Part shown: positions 32,613 to 40,748 of the stretch, piece by piece | Position numbering within the stretch: the stretch's first letter is position 1 | How the letters are laid out: each line of letters opens with the position of its first letter | Source: Phytopseudomonas dryadis | GTDB lineage: Bacteria; Pseudomonadota; Gammaproteobacteria; Pseudomonadales; Pseudomonadaceae | Reading direction: 5' to 3' | DNA: 64,000 nt | NCBI RefSeq assembly: GCF_004327355.1 | Contig: NZ_QJUM01000002.1 | Location: forward strand, 62,001-126,000 | The notes under the pieces: model-generated | What the model saw: the letters and a program-made list of their open reading frames with translations, nothing else | Databases searched by the model: none | Told to the model about the DNA's origin: nothing | Program-made: the position numbers and the translations under genes

Positions 32613-34922
32613 ATGGAAATACCACTCACGCAGCGACTGTCATTCAAGCAGGCCGCCGTCACCGTACTGGTCGCCTTCATCCTCGGCACCCTGCTCAGCC
32701 TGGTACAGATTGGCGTCGATTATGCCAGTGAAGACGCCGCCATCAATCGCGAGATTAACGCGCTGCTGGATATCAGCCACAGTCCCGCGGCGCGTATCGC
32801 CTACAACATCGATGCCGAGCTGGCCCAGGAGCTGGTCACCGGCCTGTCCCGCTCGCCCGCCGTGATCGGCGCCCGCATCGTCGACAGCAACGGCGAGGCG
32901 CTGGCCAGCACCCGGCAACCGCCGGCGACAAGCCGCTACCGGGTCTTCAGCGACTTCCTCTTCGACGAGAGCCGTCACTTCGAGACCCGCCTGTCGGTCG
33001 ATCATGCCCCCGAGGAGCCCCTGGGCGTACTGCAACTGGACATCGACACCTACGCCTTCGGCAGCAACTTCCTCAAGCGTGCCGTGCTCACCCTGACCAA
33101 TGGTTTCGCCCGCAGCCTGCTGCTGTCGATCATCCTCCTGGTGCTGTTCTACTTCATGCTGACCAAACCGCTGAGCCAGGTCATCCAGGCGCTCAGCAGG
33201 CGCGACCTGCGCCCCTCGGATCGGAGCCGGCTGGTCTGCCCGCCGGGCCATGAACGCGACGAGATCGGCGTGCTGGTGGAGGTCGCCAACCGTCAGTTCG
33301 CCAACATCGCCATGGAAATCGAACAACGCCGCAACGCCGAGGATCGCCTGACCGACTACCTCGGCGAACTGGAAAGCGTGGTTTCGGCACGCACCGTCGA
33401 ACTCAAGGCCGCCAACAGCCGGCTCAGCCGCTCCAACGAAGAGCTGCAGCAGGCGCGTCACGATGCCCTGGCCATGGCCCAGGCCCGCTCCACCTTCCTG
33501 GCCAACATGAGCCATGAGATCCGCACACCGCTCAACGGTCTGCTGGGCATGCTGGCGCTGTCGCTGGAAGGCCCCATGAGCAGCGAACAGCGCCAGCAGC
33601 TGTCGATCGCCCACGATTCGGGCAAGGTGCTGGTCGATCTGCTCAACGACATTCTCGATCTGTCGAAATTCGAGGCCGGGCAGCTGGAGCTGGAGCACAT
33701 CGCCTTCGACCTCGGCAGCCTGGTCGAAGGCACGGCCAGCCTGCTGTCGCAGAACGCCCTGCCCGGCGTCGAACTGACCTGCCTGATCGATCCGCAACTG
33801 CCCGCCCAGGTGCTCGGCGATCCGACCCGTGTGCGGCAGATCGTCAGCAACCTGCTGTCCAACGCCCTGAAGTTCACCCGCGCCGGCCGCGTCGACATCC
33901 GGGTCGGCGCCAGCGCCGGCCAGGTCGTCCTGGAAGTCCGCGACACCGGTATCGGTATCGCCGAAGAGGCCCAGGCGCACATCTTCCAGCCCTTCACCCA
34001 GGCCGGCGCCGATATCGCCCGGCAATTCGGCGGCACCGGCCTGGGCCTGGCCCTGACCCGGCGCCTGTGCGAGGCCATGCACGGGCAGTTGAGCCTGACC
34101 TCCAGCGTCGGCGTCGGCAGCCGCTTCGTCGCCGAACTGCCACTGCCCGGCGTCAGCCCGGCCGCGCCCCACCCCCGGCTGTCCGGGCGGGTGATCGCCA
34201 TCTGCGCCGAGGACACCGGCCTGGCCGAACTGTTGCCCAGCCTGATCCGCGCCTGGGGACTGGGCTACCAACGCCTGGACAGCGCCGGACAGGCGGATGG
34301 CATCGACGCCGATGTACTGATCAGCGACTGCCCGACCTGCATGGCCAAGCTGCGGCCGTTGACCGCGGCACCGATCCTGCTGGTAACCGCCTACGGCAGC
34401 TTCCTCGCCCGCGAGCAGGCGCGCGGCCTGGCGCCCCTGGAACAACTGGCCAGGCCGCTGACCCGGCAAGCGCTGCTCCAGGCCCTGGGCCGCGCCCTGC
34501 ACCAGCCGCCGGCATCGCTCGACACGCCCTCCCCGGTTTCGGCAACGCCGCACAAGCAGGCCAGCGTGCTGCTGGTCGAGGACAACCCGGTCAATCAACT
34601 GGTGGTCAAGGGCATGCTCGGCAAGCAGGGCTTCGACGTGCTGCTGGCCAATAACGGCGAACAGGCCCTGGCGCGCCTGCAGGATCAGGCCGTCGACCTG
34701 GTGCTGATGGACTGCAACATGCCGGTCATGGATGGCTACGAAGCCAGCCGCCGCATCCGGGCCAATGCCGACTGGCGGCACTTGCCGATCATCGCCCTGA
34801 CCGCCAATGCCCTGTCGGAAGAACGCGAACGCTGCCTGGCCGCGGGCATGAACGACTACCTGGCCAAGCCCTTCCAGCGCGACGAGTTGCTCAGCCTGCT
34901 CAATCAGTGGCTGCCGAGCTGA
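32613..34922 (+). CDS. sagS: SagS-like hybrid sensor kinase/response regulator
   Basis: SagS is a surface-attachment hybrid kinase that in P. aeruginosa passes phosphate toward HptB and BfiSR and controls the switch to biofilm growth. This 769-residue protein (about 786 in P. aeruginosa) has a membrane helix at residues 13-35, a periplasmic HmsP-like sensor of about 130 residues, a second helix near 168-190, HAMP, HisKA with His301 (NMSHEIRTPLNG), HATPase (GTGLGLALTRR) and a C-terminal receiver with Asp700 (LVLMDCNMPVMDG). Between kinase and receiver a degenerate receiver-like stretch (residues about 530-630) lacks a clear acidic pocket. The start MEIPLTQRL at 32613 suits the membrane topology. 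Identification rests on architecture and gene order. Confidence 0.85.
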   Translation: MEIPLTQRLSFKQAAVTVLVAFILGTLLSLVQIGVDYASEDAAINREINALLDISHSPAARIAYNIDAELAQELVTGLSRSPAVIGARIVDSNGEALASTRQPPATSRYRVFSDFLFDESRHFETRLSVDHAPEEPLGVLQLDIDTYAFGSNFLKRAVLTLTNGFARSLLLSIILLVLFYFMLTKPLSQVIQALSRRDLRPSDRSRLVCPPGHERDEIGVLVEVANRQFANIAMEIEQRRNAEDRLTDYLGELESVVSARTVELKAANSRLSRSNEELQQARHDALAMAQARSTFLANMSHEIRTPLNGLLGMLALSLEGPMSSEQRQQLSIAHDSGKVLVDLLNDILDLSKFEAGQLELEHIAFDLGSLVEGTASLLSQNALPGVELTCLIDPQLPAQVLGDPTRVRQIVSNLLSNALKFTRAGRVDIRVGASAGQVVLEVRDTGIGIAEEAQAHIFQPFTQAGADIARQFGGTGLGLALTRRLCEAMHGQLSLTSSVGVGSRFVAELPLPGVSPAAPHPRLSGRVIAICAEDTGLAELLPSLIRAWGLGYQRLDSAGQADGIDADVLISDCPTCMAKLRPLTAAPILLVTAYGSFLAREQARGLAPLEQLARPLTRQALLQALGRALHQPPASLDTPSPVSATPHKQASVLLVEDNPVNQLVVKGMLGKQGFDVLLANNGEQALARLQDQAVDLVLMDCNMPVMDGYEASRRIRANADWRHLPIIALTANALSEERERCLAAGMNDYLAKPFQRDELLSLLNQWLPS

Positions 34923-35032
34923 ACCAGCCCGGCCTGCTGCAGGCGTTTGAGCAGCGGCATCAACGTAGCGGATCAAGCATCAGGCGCGCACCACCGCCCG
35001 TGAAGCGGCATACCGCTTGAAGCACAGTGGCC

Positions 35033-35521
35033 TCATCCCTCGAGTAGCGTTTCGATGGCATCGCTCAGCGCCTGCGGCTTGGTGGTCGGTGCAAAGCGGC
35101 TCACCTGGCGGCCATCGGCACTGATCAGGAACTTGGTGAAATTCCACTTGATGCCCTGGCTGCCGAGCAGCCCCGGCGCCCGGCGCTTGAGCTGCACATA
35201 CAGGGGATGGGCGCCGGCGCCATTGACCTCGATCTTCTTGAACAGGGGGAAGCTGACCCCGAAGTTGAGCTCACAGAACGAGGCGATGGCGTCCTCGTCA
35301 CCCGGCTCCTGCTTGCCGAACTGATTGCAGGGGAAGCCCAGCACCACCAGCCCCTTGTCGCGGTATTGCCGCCACAGGCTTTCCAGGCCCTGGTACTGCG
35401 GGGTGAAACCGCATTGGCTGGCGGTATTGACCACCAGCACGGCCTTGGCGCCGAAATCGCCCAGGGTCTTCTGCTCACCCGTGATGGTGGTGCAGGGTAT
35501 ATCGAACAGATCGTCGCTCAT
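35033..35521 (-). CDS. Glutathione peroxidase family thiol peroxidase
   Basis: The 162-residue enzyme reduces peroxides, usually with thioredoxin in bacteria. It has the peroxidatic Cys37 in NTASQCGFTPQY, the catalytic Gln in GFPCNQFG and the Trp-Asn pair in KWNFTKFL. It uses Cys, not selenocysteine. No signal peptide is present. It lies next to sagS; in P. aeruginosa the MarR-type oxidation sensor gene ospR stands before this gene, but it is absent here. It is followed on the same strand by the repeat-rich gap and msrB upstream. Confidence 0.95.
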   Translation of the reverse strand: MSDDLFDIPCTTITGEQKTLGDFGAKAVLVVNTASQCGFTPQYQGLESLWRQYRDKGLVVLGFPCNQFGKQEPGDEDAIASFCELNFGVSFPLFKKIEVNGAGAHPLYVQLKRRAPGLLGSQGIKWNFTKFLISADGRQVSRFAPTTKPQALSDAIETLLEG

Positions 35522-35530
35522 GTCGGGGGC

Positions 35531-35636
35531 TCGTCAAGTTGCAAGCGGCAAGCTTCAAGCTGCAAGTTAAAGGCGGTTCAGGGGTAACCTGGACTTCTGC
35601 TTCTGGCTTGAAGCTTGAAGCTTGAAGCTTGAAGCT
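35531..35636. repeat. AAGCTT-rich repeat: four perfect GCTTGAA heptamers with inverted copies
   Basis: GCTTGAA is repeated four times in tandem at 35606-35633 and runs into the stop codon of msrB. The first half of the interval holds related units in the opposite sense (CAAGCTTCAAGCTGCAAG). The array could form a long hairpin between msrB and the peroxidase gene on the same strand. Confidence 0.75.
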
Positions 35637-36042
35637 AATTTGGCTGCCGTTGTCGCGGCACGTGCTGCAGCGCTACCGAGTTGATGCAGTAGCGTTGCCC
35701 CGTAGGCCTCGGCCCGTCGGGAAACACGTGGCCCAGGTGGGCATCGCAGCGCGCGCAGCGCACCTCGATGCGGTGCATGCCATGGCTGAAATCGTCGAGT
35801 TCCCTGATGGCCTCCTCGCTCAGCGGCTGGAAGTAGCTCGGCCAGCCGCAACCGGAATCGAACTTGGCGTCGGAATCGAACAGCGGCGTACCGCAACAGA
35901 CGCAGTTGTAGGTGCCCGGCTCCTTGCTGTCGTGGTACTCACCGGTAAAGGGACGTTCCGTGCCGCCCAGGCGGCAGATGTTGAACTGGGCGTCCGAGAG
36001 CTCCTCGCGCCAGGTTTCCAGGGGTTTTTCGAGCTTGTCCAC
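35635..36042 (-). CDS. msrB: Peptide methionine-(R)-S-oxide reductase MsrB
   Basis: MsrB repairs methionine-R-sulfoxide in proteins. The 135-residue product has the zinc site Cys47/Cys50 and Cys96/Cys99 and the catalytic Cys119 in GQRYCINS, plus the conserved SGCGWPSYF and GHVFPDGP blocks. No signal peptide, so it acts in the cytoplasm. It is upstream of the glutathione peroxidase on the same strand with 113 bases between, filled by a repeat array, so co-transcription is possible. Confidence 0.96.
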   Translation of the reverse strand: MDKLEKPLETWREELSDAQFNICRLGGTERPFTGEYHDSKEPGTYNCVCCGTPLFDSDAKFDSGCGWPSYFQPLSEEAIRELDDFSHGMHRIEVRCARCDAHLGHVFPDGPRPTGQRYCINSVALQHVPRQRQPN

Positions 36043-36200
36043 AGGCAGTCCTCCGCAGGATAAAAAAGCCCGATCTGTATCTTTGCCCGGATCAGGCCGC
36101 CACGTATGATTCCCAGTCTGTCACCCGTGCCTCGCGCTGCCAAGGCTTGTCCTCGCCCTGGCCGCCGAGCACCGCGCCTCTTGATTCGGGATCCCTTCAC

Positions 36201-37412
36201 ATGCAGGTCAGCAAATCCAACAAGCTCGCCAACGTCTGTTACGACATCCGCGGCCCGGTGCTCAAGCACGCCAAGCGCCTGGAAGAAGAAGGCCAGCGCA
36301 TCCTCAAGCTGAACATCGGCAACCCGGCGCCGTTCGGCTTCGAGGCCCCCGAGGAAATCCTCCAGGACGTCATCCGCAACCTGCCCACCGCCCAGGGCTA
36401 CAGCGACTCCAAGGGCCTGTTCAGCGCGCGCAAGGCGGTCATGCAGTACTACCAGCAGAAGCAGGTGGAAGGCGTCGGCATCGAGGACGTCTACCTCGGC
36501 AACGGCGTCTCCGAGCTGATCGTCATGGCCATGCAGGCCCTGCTCAACAACGGTGACGAAGTGCTGATCCCGGCGCCGGACTATCCGCTGTGGACCGCCG
36601 CCGTGGCCCTGGCCGGCGGCAAGCCGGTGCACTACCTGTGCGACGAGCAGGCCGGCTGGTTCCCCGACATCGCCGACATGCGCGCCAAGATCACGCCCAA
36701 TACCAAGGCCCTGGTGCTGATCAACCCGAACAACCCCACCGGCGCGGTGTATTCCAGGGAAGTGCTGGCGGACATCGTCGAACTGGCACGCCAGCACAAC
36801 CTGGTGCTGTTCTCCGACGAGATCTACGACAAGATCCTCTACGACGATGCCCAGCACATCAGCACCGCCTCGCTGGCGCCGGACGTGCTCTGCCTGACCT
36901 TCAACGGCCTGTCCAAGAGCTACCGGGTGGCCGGCTTCCGCTCCGGCTGGGTGGCCATCTCCGGGCCCAAGCACAAGGCGCAGAGCTACATCGAAGGCCT
37001 GGACATCCTCGCCAACATGCGCCTGTGCGCCAACGTGCCGAGCCAGCACGCGATCCAGACCGCCCTGGGCGGCTACCAGAGCATCAACGACCTGGTATTG
37101 CCCAACGGCCGCCTGCTGGAACAGCGCAACCGCACCTGGGAACTGCTCAACGACATTCCCGGGGTCAGCTGCGTCAAGCCCATGGGCGCGCTGTACGCCT
37201 TCCCCAGGATCGACCCCAAGGTCTGCCCGATCCACAACGACGAGAAGTTCGTCCTCGACCTGCTGCTCTCGGAAAAGCTGCTGATCGTCCAGGGCACCGC
37301 CTTCAACTGGCCGTGGCCGGATCACTTCCGCGTGGTCACCCTGCCCCGGGTCGATGACCTCGAGCAGGCCATCGGCCGTATCGGCAACTTCCTCAAGACC
37401 TACCGTCAGTAG
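36201..37412 (+). CDS. alaA: AlaA-type pyridoxal-phosphate aminotransferase
   Basis: AlaA converts pyruvate and glutamate to alanine and 2-oxoglutarate. The 403-residue class I/II aminotransferase has Lys239 as the PLP Schiff base (FNGLSKSYRVAGFRSGW), NPNNPTGAVYS for PLP phosphate and pyridine contacts, and the C-terminal FRVVTLPRV arginine for the substrate carboxylate. MQVSKSNKLANVCYDIRGPV is the typical AlaA start. An earlier in-frame ATG at 36147 is unlikely. It is divergent from msrB. The small hypothetical gene follows after 63 bases. Confidence 0.93.
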   Translation: MQVSKSNKLANVCYDIRGPVLKHAKRLEEEGQRILKLNIGNPAPFGFEAPEEILQDVIRNLPTAQGYSDSKGLFSARKAVMQYYQQKQVEGVGIEDVYLGNGVSELIVMAMQALLNNGDEVLIPAPDYPLWTAAVALAGGKPVHYLCDEQAGWFPDIADMRAKITPNTKALVLINPNNPTGAVYSREVLADIVELARQHNLVLFSDEIYDKILYDDAQHISTASLAPDVLCLTFNGLSKSYRVAGFRSGWVAISGPKHKAQSYIEGLDILANMRLCANVPSQHAIQTALGGYQSINDLVLPNGRLLEQRNRTWELLNDIPGVSCVKPMGALYAFPRIDPKVCPIHNDEKFVLDLLLSEKLLIVQGTAFNWPWPDHFRVVTLPRVDDLEQAIGRIGNFLKTYRQ

Positions 37413-37475
37413 ATGCCCGCCATGTCCCGCACAAGCACTGGCCGCTCCCTGGCGGCGATGGCGAAAGGCTGAGCC

Positions 37476-37922
37476 ATGGACCTGCAGATAGACGACTTCT
37501 ACAAGGATGCCGCCAGCGGCCTGCTCCTGCTCTATCAGGTGTTTCCGCGCAAGGCCGCGCTCTATGTGGAAGACCTGATCGGCCGCGAGGAACCGGACGA
37601 GTTCGGCCTGCCGAGTAAGCGCCACCAGGCCTGCCTGAGCGCCTTGCTGTGGCTGGCGGACGAAGGCTACCTGCGCTACGAATCGACCATCGCCTACGAT
37701 GCCCTGGACCAGGCGGTGCTCAGCGAAAAGGGCTTTCTGCGCCTGTCCCGGGGTCTGCCCCACGCCCTGCGCGAAGGCGAAGCCTTGCCAGCGGCGGTGC
37801 AGCGGGTACACGCCAGCCTGGCCTTCCAGTTGCGCGAAGCGCTGGCGCAGAAACATGGCGAACGGATTGCGCGCCTGACCCGCCAGCTGTTCGAGTATGC
37901 TCCGGCGGACCCGCGCCACTGA
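37476..37922 (+). CDS. Conserved hypothetical protein (PA2829-like)
   Basis: I recognise this 148-residue soluble protein only as a conserved gene between the aminotransferase gene and htpX. It looks alpha-helical with a winged-helix-like middle (CLSALLWLADEGYLRYESTIAYDALDQAVLSEKGFLRLS), which resembles small DNA- or protein-binding modules. No signal or membrane segment. Function unknown. Confidence 0.85.
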   Translation: MDLQIDDFYKDAASGLLLLYQVFPRKAALYVEDLIGREEPDEFGLPSKRHQACLSALLWLADEGYLRYESTIAYDALDQAVLSEKGFLRLSRGLPHALREGEALPAAVQRVHASLAFQLREALAQKHGERIARLTRQLFEYAPADPRH

Positions 37923-38085
37923 GCGGCCGGGCGGCCGGCAAGACCGCGGATCACGCCCGAGCGCGGCACTTTTTCCTGGCCGCCGTTGAAATAAACCGGA
38001 AAAACCCGATCTAAGCCACAGACCGCCCCGGCACGCCAAGGCCTCAACCCCGGGACATGCGACACAGTTTGAAATAGTCGCCCGG

Positions 38086-38115
38086 TTGAATAGCCAAGGG
38101 GGGCGCCCTTATATA
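38086..38115 (+). promoter_or_regulatory. Candidate htpX promoter (sigma-70 or sigma-32 type)
   Basis: TTGAAT (38086-38091) and TATATA (38110-38115) are 18 bases apart. The same bases can be read as a heat-shock promoter, TTGAA then CCCTTATAT (38106-38114), compared with the sigma-32 consensus CTTGAAA and CCCCATNT. htpX is a stress gene in other bacteria. The choice cannot be made from sequence. Confidence 0.5.
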
Positions 38116-38161
38116 GCCGGCGTATTGAGCCTGTCTTTCCCGTGAGGAGTCGTTTCACACC

Positions 38162-39037
38162 ATGATGCGCATTATGTTGTTCCTGGCCACCAACCTGGCG
38201 GTACTGGTTATCGCCAGCATCACCCTCAAACTGCTGGGGGTTGATCGCTTTACCGGCCAGAACCACGGCAGCCTGCTGATCTTCTGCGCCGTCTTCGGTT
38301 TTGCCGGCTCGCTGGTGTCGCTGTTCATCTCCAAGTGGATGGCGAAGATGAGCACCGGTACCGAGATCATCACCCAGCCACGTACCCGCCATGAACAGTG
38401 GCTGCTGCAGACCGTCGAAGAACTGTCCCGCGAGGCCGGCATCAAGATGCCGGAAGTGGGTATCTTCCCGGCCTACGAGTCCAACGCCTTCGCCACCGGC
38501 TGGAACAAGAACGATGCCCTGGTCGCTGTCAGCCAGGGGCTGCTGGAGCGTTTCTCCCCGGACGAGGTGAAAGCCGTTCTGGCCCACGAGATCGGTCACG
38601 TGGCCAATGGCGACATGGTCACCCTGGCGCTGATCCAGGGCGTGGTGAACACCTTCGTGATGTTCTTCGCACGGATCTTCGGCAACTTCGTCGACAAGGC
38701 CATCCTCAAGAACGAAGGCGGCCACGGCATCGGCTATTTCGTCGCGACCATCTTCGCCGAACTGGTACTGGGCATCCTGGCCAGCATCATCGTCATGTGG
38801 TTCTCGCGTAAACGCGAATTCAAGGCCGACGAAGCCGGTGCGCGCCTGGCCGGTACCGGCGCCATGATCGCCGCGCTGCAGCGCCTGCGCGCCGAGCAGG
38901 GCGTGCCGGTGCAGATGCCCGACAGCCTGACCGCATTCGGCATCAACGGCGGCCTGAAGAACGGCCTCGCCGGCCTGCTGATGACGCACCCGCCTCTCGA
39001 GGATCGCATCGAAGCACTGCGCCGCCTCGGCCGCTAG
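38162..39037 (+). CDS. htpX: HtpX, membrane zinc metalloprotease
   Basis: HtpX degrades damaged inner-membrane proteins together with FtsH. The 291-residue protein has two N-terminal membrane helices (about 4-24 and 35-55), the HExxH zinc motif as His142-Glu143-xx-His146 ([12 protein letters not shown]), a second helix pair after it, and the third ligand region [12 protein letters not shown]. The length matches the E. coli protein. A GTGAGGAGTCG ribosome-binding site precedes the start. Confidence 0.97.
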   Translation: MMRIMLFLATNLAVLVIASITLKLLGVDRFTGQNHGSLLIFCAVFGFAGSLVSLFISKWMAKMSTGTEIITQPRTRHEQWLLQTVEELSREAGIKMPEVGIFPAYESNAFATGWNKNDALVAVSQGLLERFSPDEVKAVLAHEIGHVANGDMVTLALIQGVVNTFVMFFARIFGNFVDKAILKNEGGHGIGYFVATIFAELVLGILASIIVMWFSRKREFKADEAGARLAGTGAMIAALQRLRAEQGVPVQMPDSLTAFGINGGLKNGLAGLLMTHPPLEDRIEALRRLGR

Positions 39038-39039
39038 GC

Positions 39040-39062
39040 AAAAAGGCGACCTCAGGGTCGCC
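39040..39062 (-). terminator. Terminator between convergent htpX and tpm
   Basis: The stem GGCGACC/GGTCGCC with a four-base loop is followed on the minus strand by TTTTTGCC, so it would end tpm transcription, and lies 8 bases past the htpX stop. In the plus direction the T tract is missing. Confidence 0.65.
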
Positions 39063-39122
39063 CTGGCCCTGCAGGAGTCACGACCCCGCGGCGATTGCTG
39101 GTCGCTCCGCAGATGCCGCTGG

Positions 39123-39165
39123 ATGGCCACAATCGCATCGCGCCGAGGTCGGCGCTCCTACACGG
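39123..39165 (-). repeat. REP sequence in the htpX-tpm gap
   Basis: On the minus strand it reads GTAGGAGCGCCGACCTCGGC and continues GCGATGCGATTG. It closely matches the inverted unit at 5130-5165. The palindromic core GCGCCGACCTCGGCGC folds on itself. It is typical REP material between converging genes. Confidence 0.65.
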
Positions 39166-39211
39166 GCGGCAGTGTTTGCCGCTCCCCCCTGCTCCCCGCA
39201 ATTTCACACGC

Positions 39212-39862
39212 TCAGACGCGCCGTAGACGGTAGACGCGCTCCTCAAGACGCTCCAGGCCACGCTGCCTGAAGCGCTCGTCGAGCACATCGCAGCTTTCCA
39301 GCCGCTCGACCTGCCAGGCATCCGTCGGCCACGCCTGCACTTCGCCATCGCTGACGGCAAAGGGCGGCCCGGGCATGTGACTCTGCTCATAATCCAGGGT
39401 GATCAGCAGCCCTGTGCTTGCCGCCGGCAGGAGGCTTTGCAGATGCGCGACGTAACGCTGGCGCATCGGCTCCGGCAAGGCGATCAGCGCAGCGCGATCG
39501 TAGAGCAGGCCACAATCGCCGAGTTGCTCGGCGGTCAAGGCGAAGAAGTCGCCACAGTAGAGTTCGACCTCGCCGGCGCGATAGACCCTGAAAGCGCCAT
39601 CGACCCGCACCTCGGCCTGCAGCCCCTGCTCGGCGAAGAATGCCTCCACGGCCGTCTGCGTCAGCTCGACGCCCAGCACCCGATGCCCCTGCGCGGCCAG
39701 CCAGACCAGATCCAGGCTCTTGCCGCACAGCGGCACCAGCACCCGGGAGCCTGGCGCCGCCTGCAAGCTCGGCCAATGGCGCACCAGGTAGGGATTGACC
39801 TCGGCCAGGTGAAAACCGATTTCGTTGCGCTGCCAGCGCGCCTGCCAGAATTCCGCTTGCAT
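39212..39862 (-). CDS. tpm: Thiopurine S-methyltransferase
   Basis: The 216-residue SAM-dependent enzyme methylates thiopurines, and in pseudomonads also selenium and tellurium oxyanions. It begins [18 protein letters not shown], with the family motif [22 protein letters not shown] for SAM binding (about residues 41-62), [11 protein letters not shown] and CGDFFAL. The length is the bacterial norm (about 218). It converges on htpX and is divergent from the dioxygenase gene. Confidence 0.96.
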   Translation of the reverse strand: MQAEFWQARWQRNEIGFHLAEVNPYLVRHWPSLQAAPGSRVLVPLCGKSLDLVWLAAQGHRVLGVELTQTAVEAFFAEQGLQAEVRVDGAFRVYRAGEVELYCGDFFALTAEQLGDCGLLYDRAALIALPEPMRQRYVAHLQSLLPAASTGLLITLDYEQSHMPGPPFAVSDGEVQAWPTDAWQVERLESCDVLDERFRQRGLERLEERVYRLRRV

Positions 39863-39980
39863 GCCCTGTTCCTCTACGCCGTCATTGATCTAAAAAAGCG
39901 ATGATGATACCCAGCTAATCCCGCTTGTTTAGCCAGTATGACTGATTGATCCTACTGGCTTCAGCTATAGAGGGATCACC

Positions 39981-40748
39981 ATGTTACCCAGCCTGTTCAT
40001 TTCCCACGGCTCGCCCATGCTGGCGCTGGAGCCGGGCGCCAGCGGCGTGGCGCTCGAACGCCTGGCCGCCAGCCTGCCCAGGCCGCGCGCCATCGTCGTG
40101 GTTTCCGCGCACTGGGAAAGCGCCGAGCTGCGCGTGATGAGTGCCGCGCGACCAGAGACCTGGCACGACTTCGGTGGTTTTCCAGCCGCGCTGTACGCAC
40201 TGCAGTACCCCGCTCCCGGCGACCCGCAATTGGCCGGCGAGGTCATCGAGCTGTTGCAGCAAGCCGGGCTGAGTGCCCAGGCCGACGCACGACGCCCCTT
40301 CGACCACGGTGCCTGGGTGCCGCTGTCGCTGCTGTACCCGCATGCCGATATCCCGTTGCTGCAGGTATCGCTGCCCAGCCACCAGGGCGCCGTCCTGCAG
40401 GGCCGCGTCGGCCAGGCCCTGGCCGGCCTGCGCGAGCAGGGTGTGCTGCTGATCGGCTCCGGCAGCATCACCCATAACCTCGGCGAACTGGACTGGCATG
40501 CCGGCCCGGAGAGCATGGCTCCCTGGGCCAAGGCCTTTCGCGACTGGATGGTGGACAAACTGCTGAGCGACGACAGCGAGGCCCTGCTCGACTACCGCCG
40601 CCAGGCCCCCCACGCACAGCGCAACCACCCCAGCGAGGAACACCTGCTGCCGCTGTTCTTCGCCCGTGGCGCCGGCGGCGCCTGCCAGGTCGAACACAGC
40701 GGCTTCACCCTCGGCGCCCTGGGCATGGACATCTATAGCTTCGCCTGA
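39981..40748 (+). CDS. DODA-type extradiol aromatic ring-opening dioxygenase (YgiD-like)
   Basis: The 255-residue protein belongs to the LigB/DODA class III extradiol dioxygenases, which split catechol-like rings with a non-heme metal. The expected ligands are His9 (FISHGSPM), the His in VVSAHWES, and the histidine in ITHNLGELDWH, with a C-terminal RNHPSEEHLLPL block. Bacterial YgiD-type members can act on L-DOPA; the physiological substrate is unknown. The start is MLPSLFISHG behind GAGGGATCACC. Its last 16 bases overlap the end of pabB from the opposite strand. Confidence 0.93.
   Translation: MLPSLFISHGSPMLALEPGASGVALERLAASLPRPRAIVVVSAHWESAELRVMSAARPETWHDFGGFPAALYALQYPAPGDPQLAGEVIELLQQAGLSAQADARRPFDHGAWVPLSLLYPHADIPLLQVSLPSHQGAVLQGRVGQALAGLREQGVLLIGSGSITHNLGELDWHAGPESMAPWAKAFRDWMVDKLLSDDSEALLDYRRQAPHAQRNHPSEEHLLPLFFARGAGGACQVEHSGFTLGALGMDIYSFA

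Noticed and set aside
35606..35636. CRISPR-like array
   Set aside because: The repeats are seven bases long, directly adjacent and without spacers; no cas gene is near.
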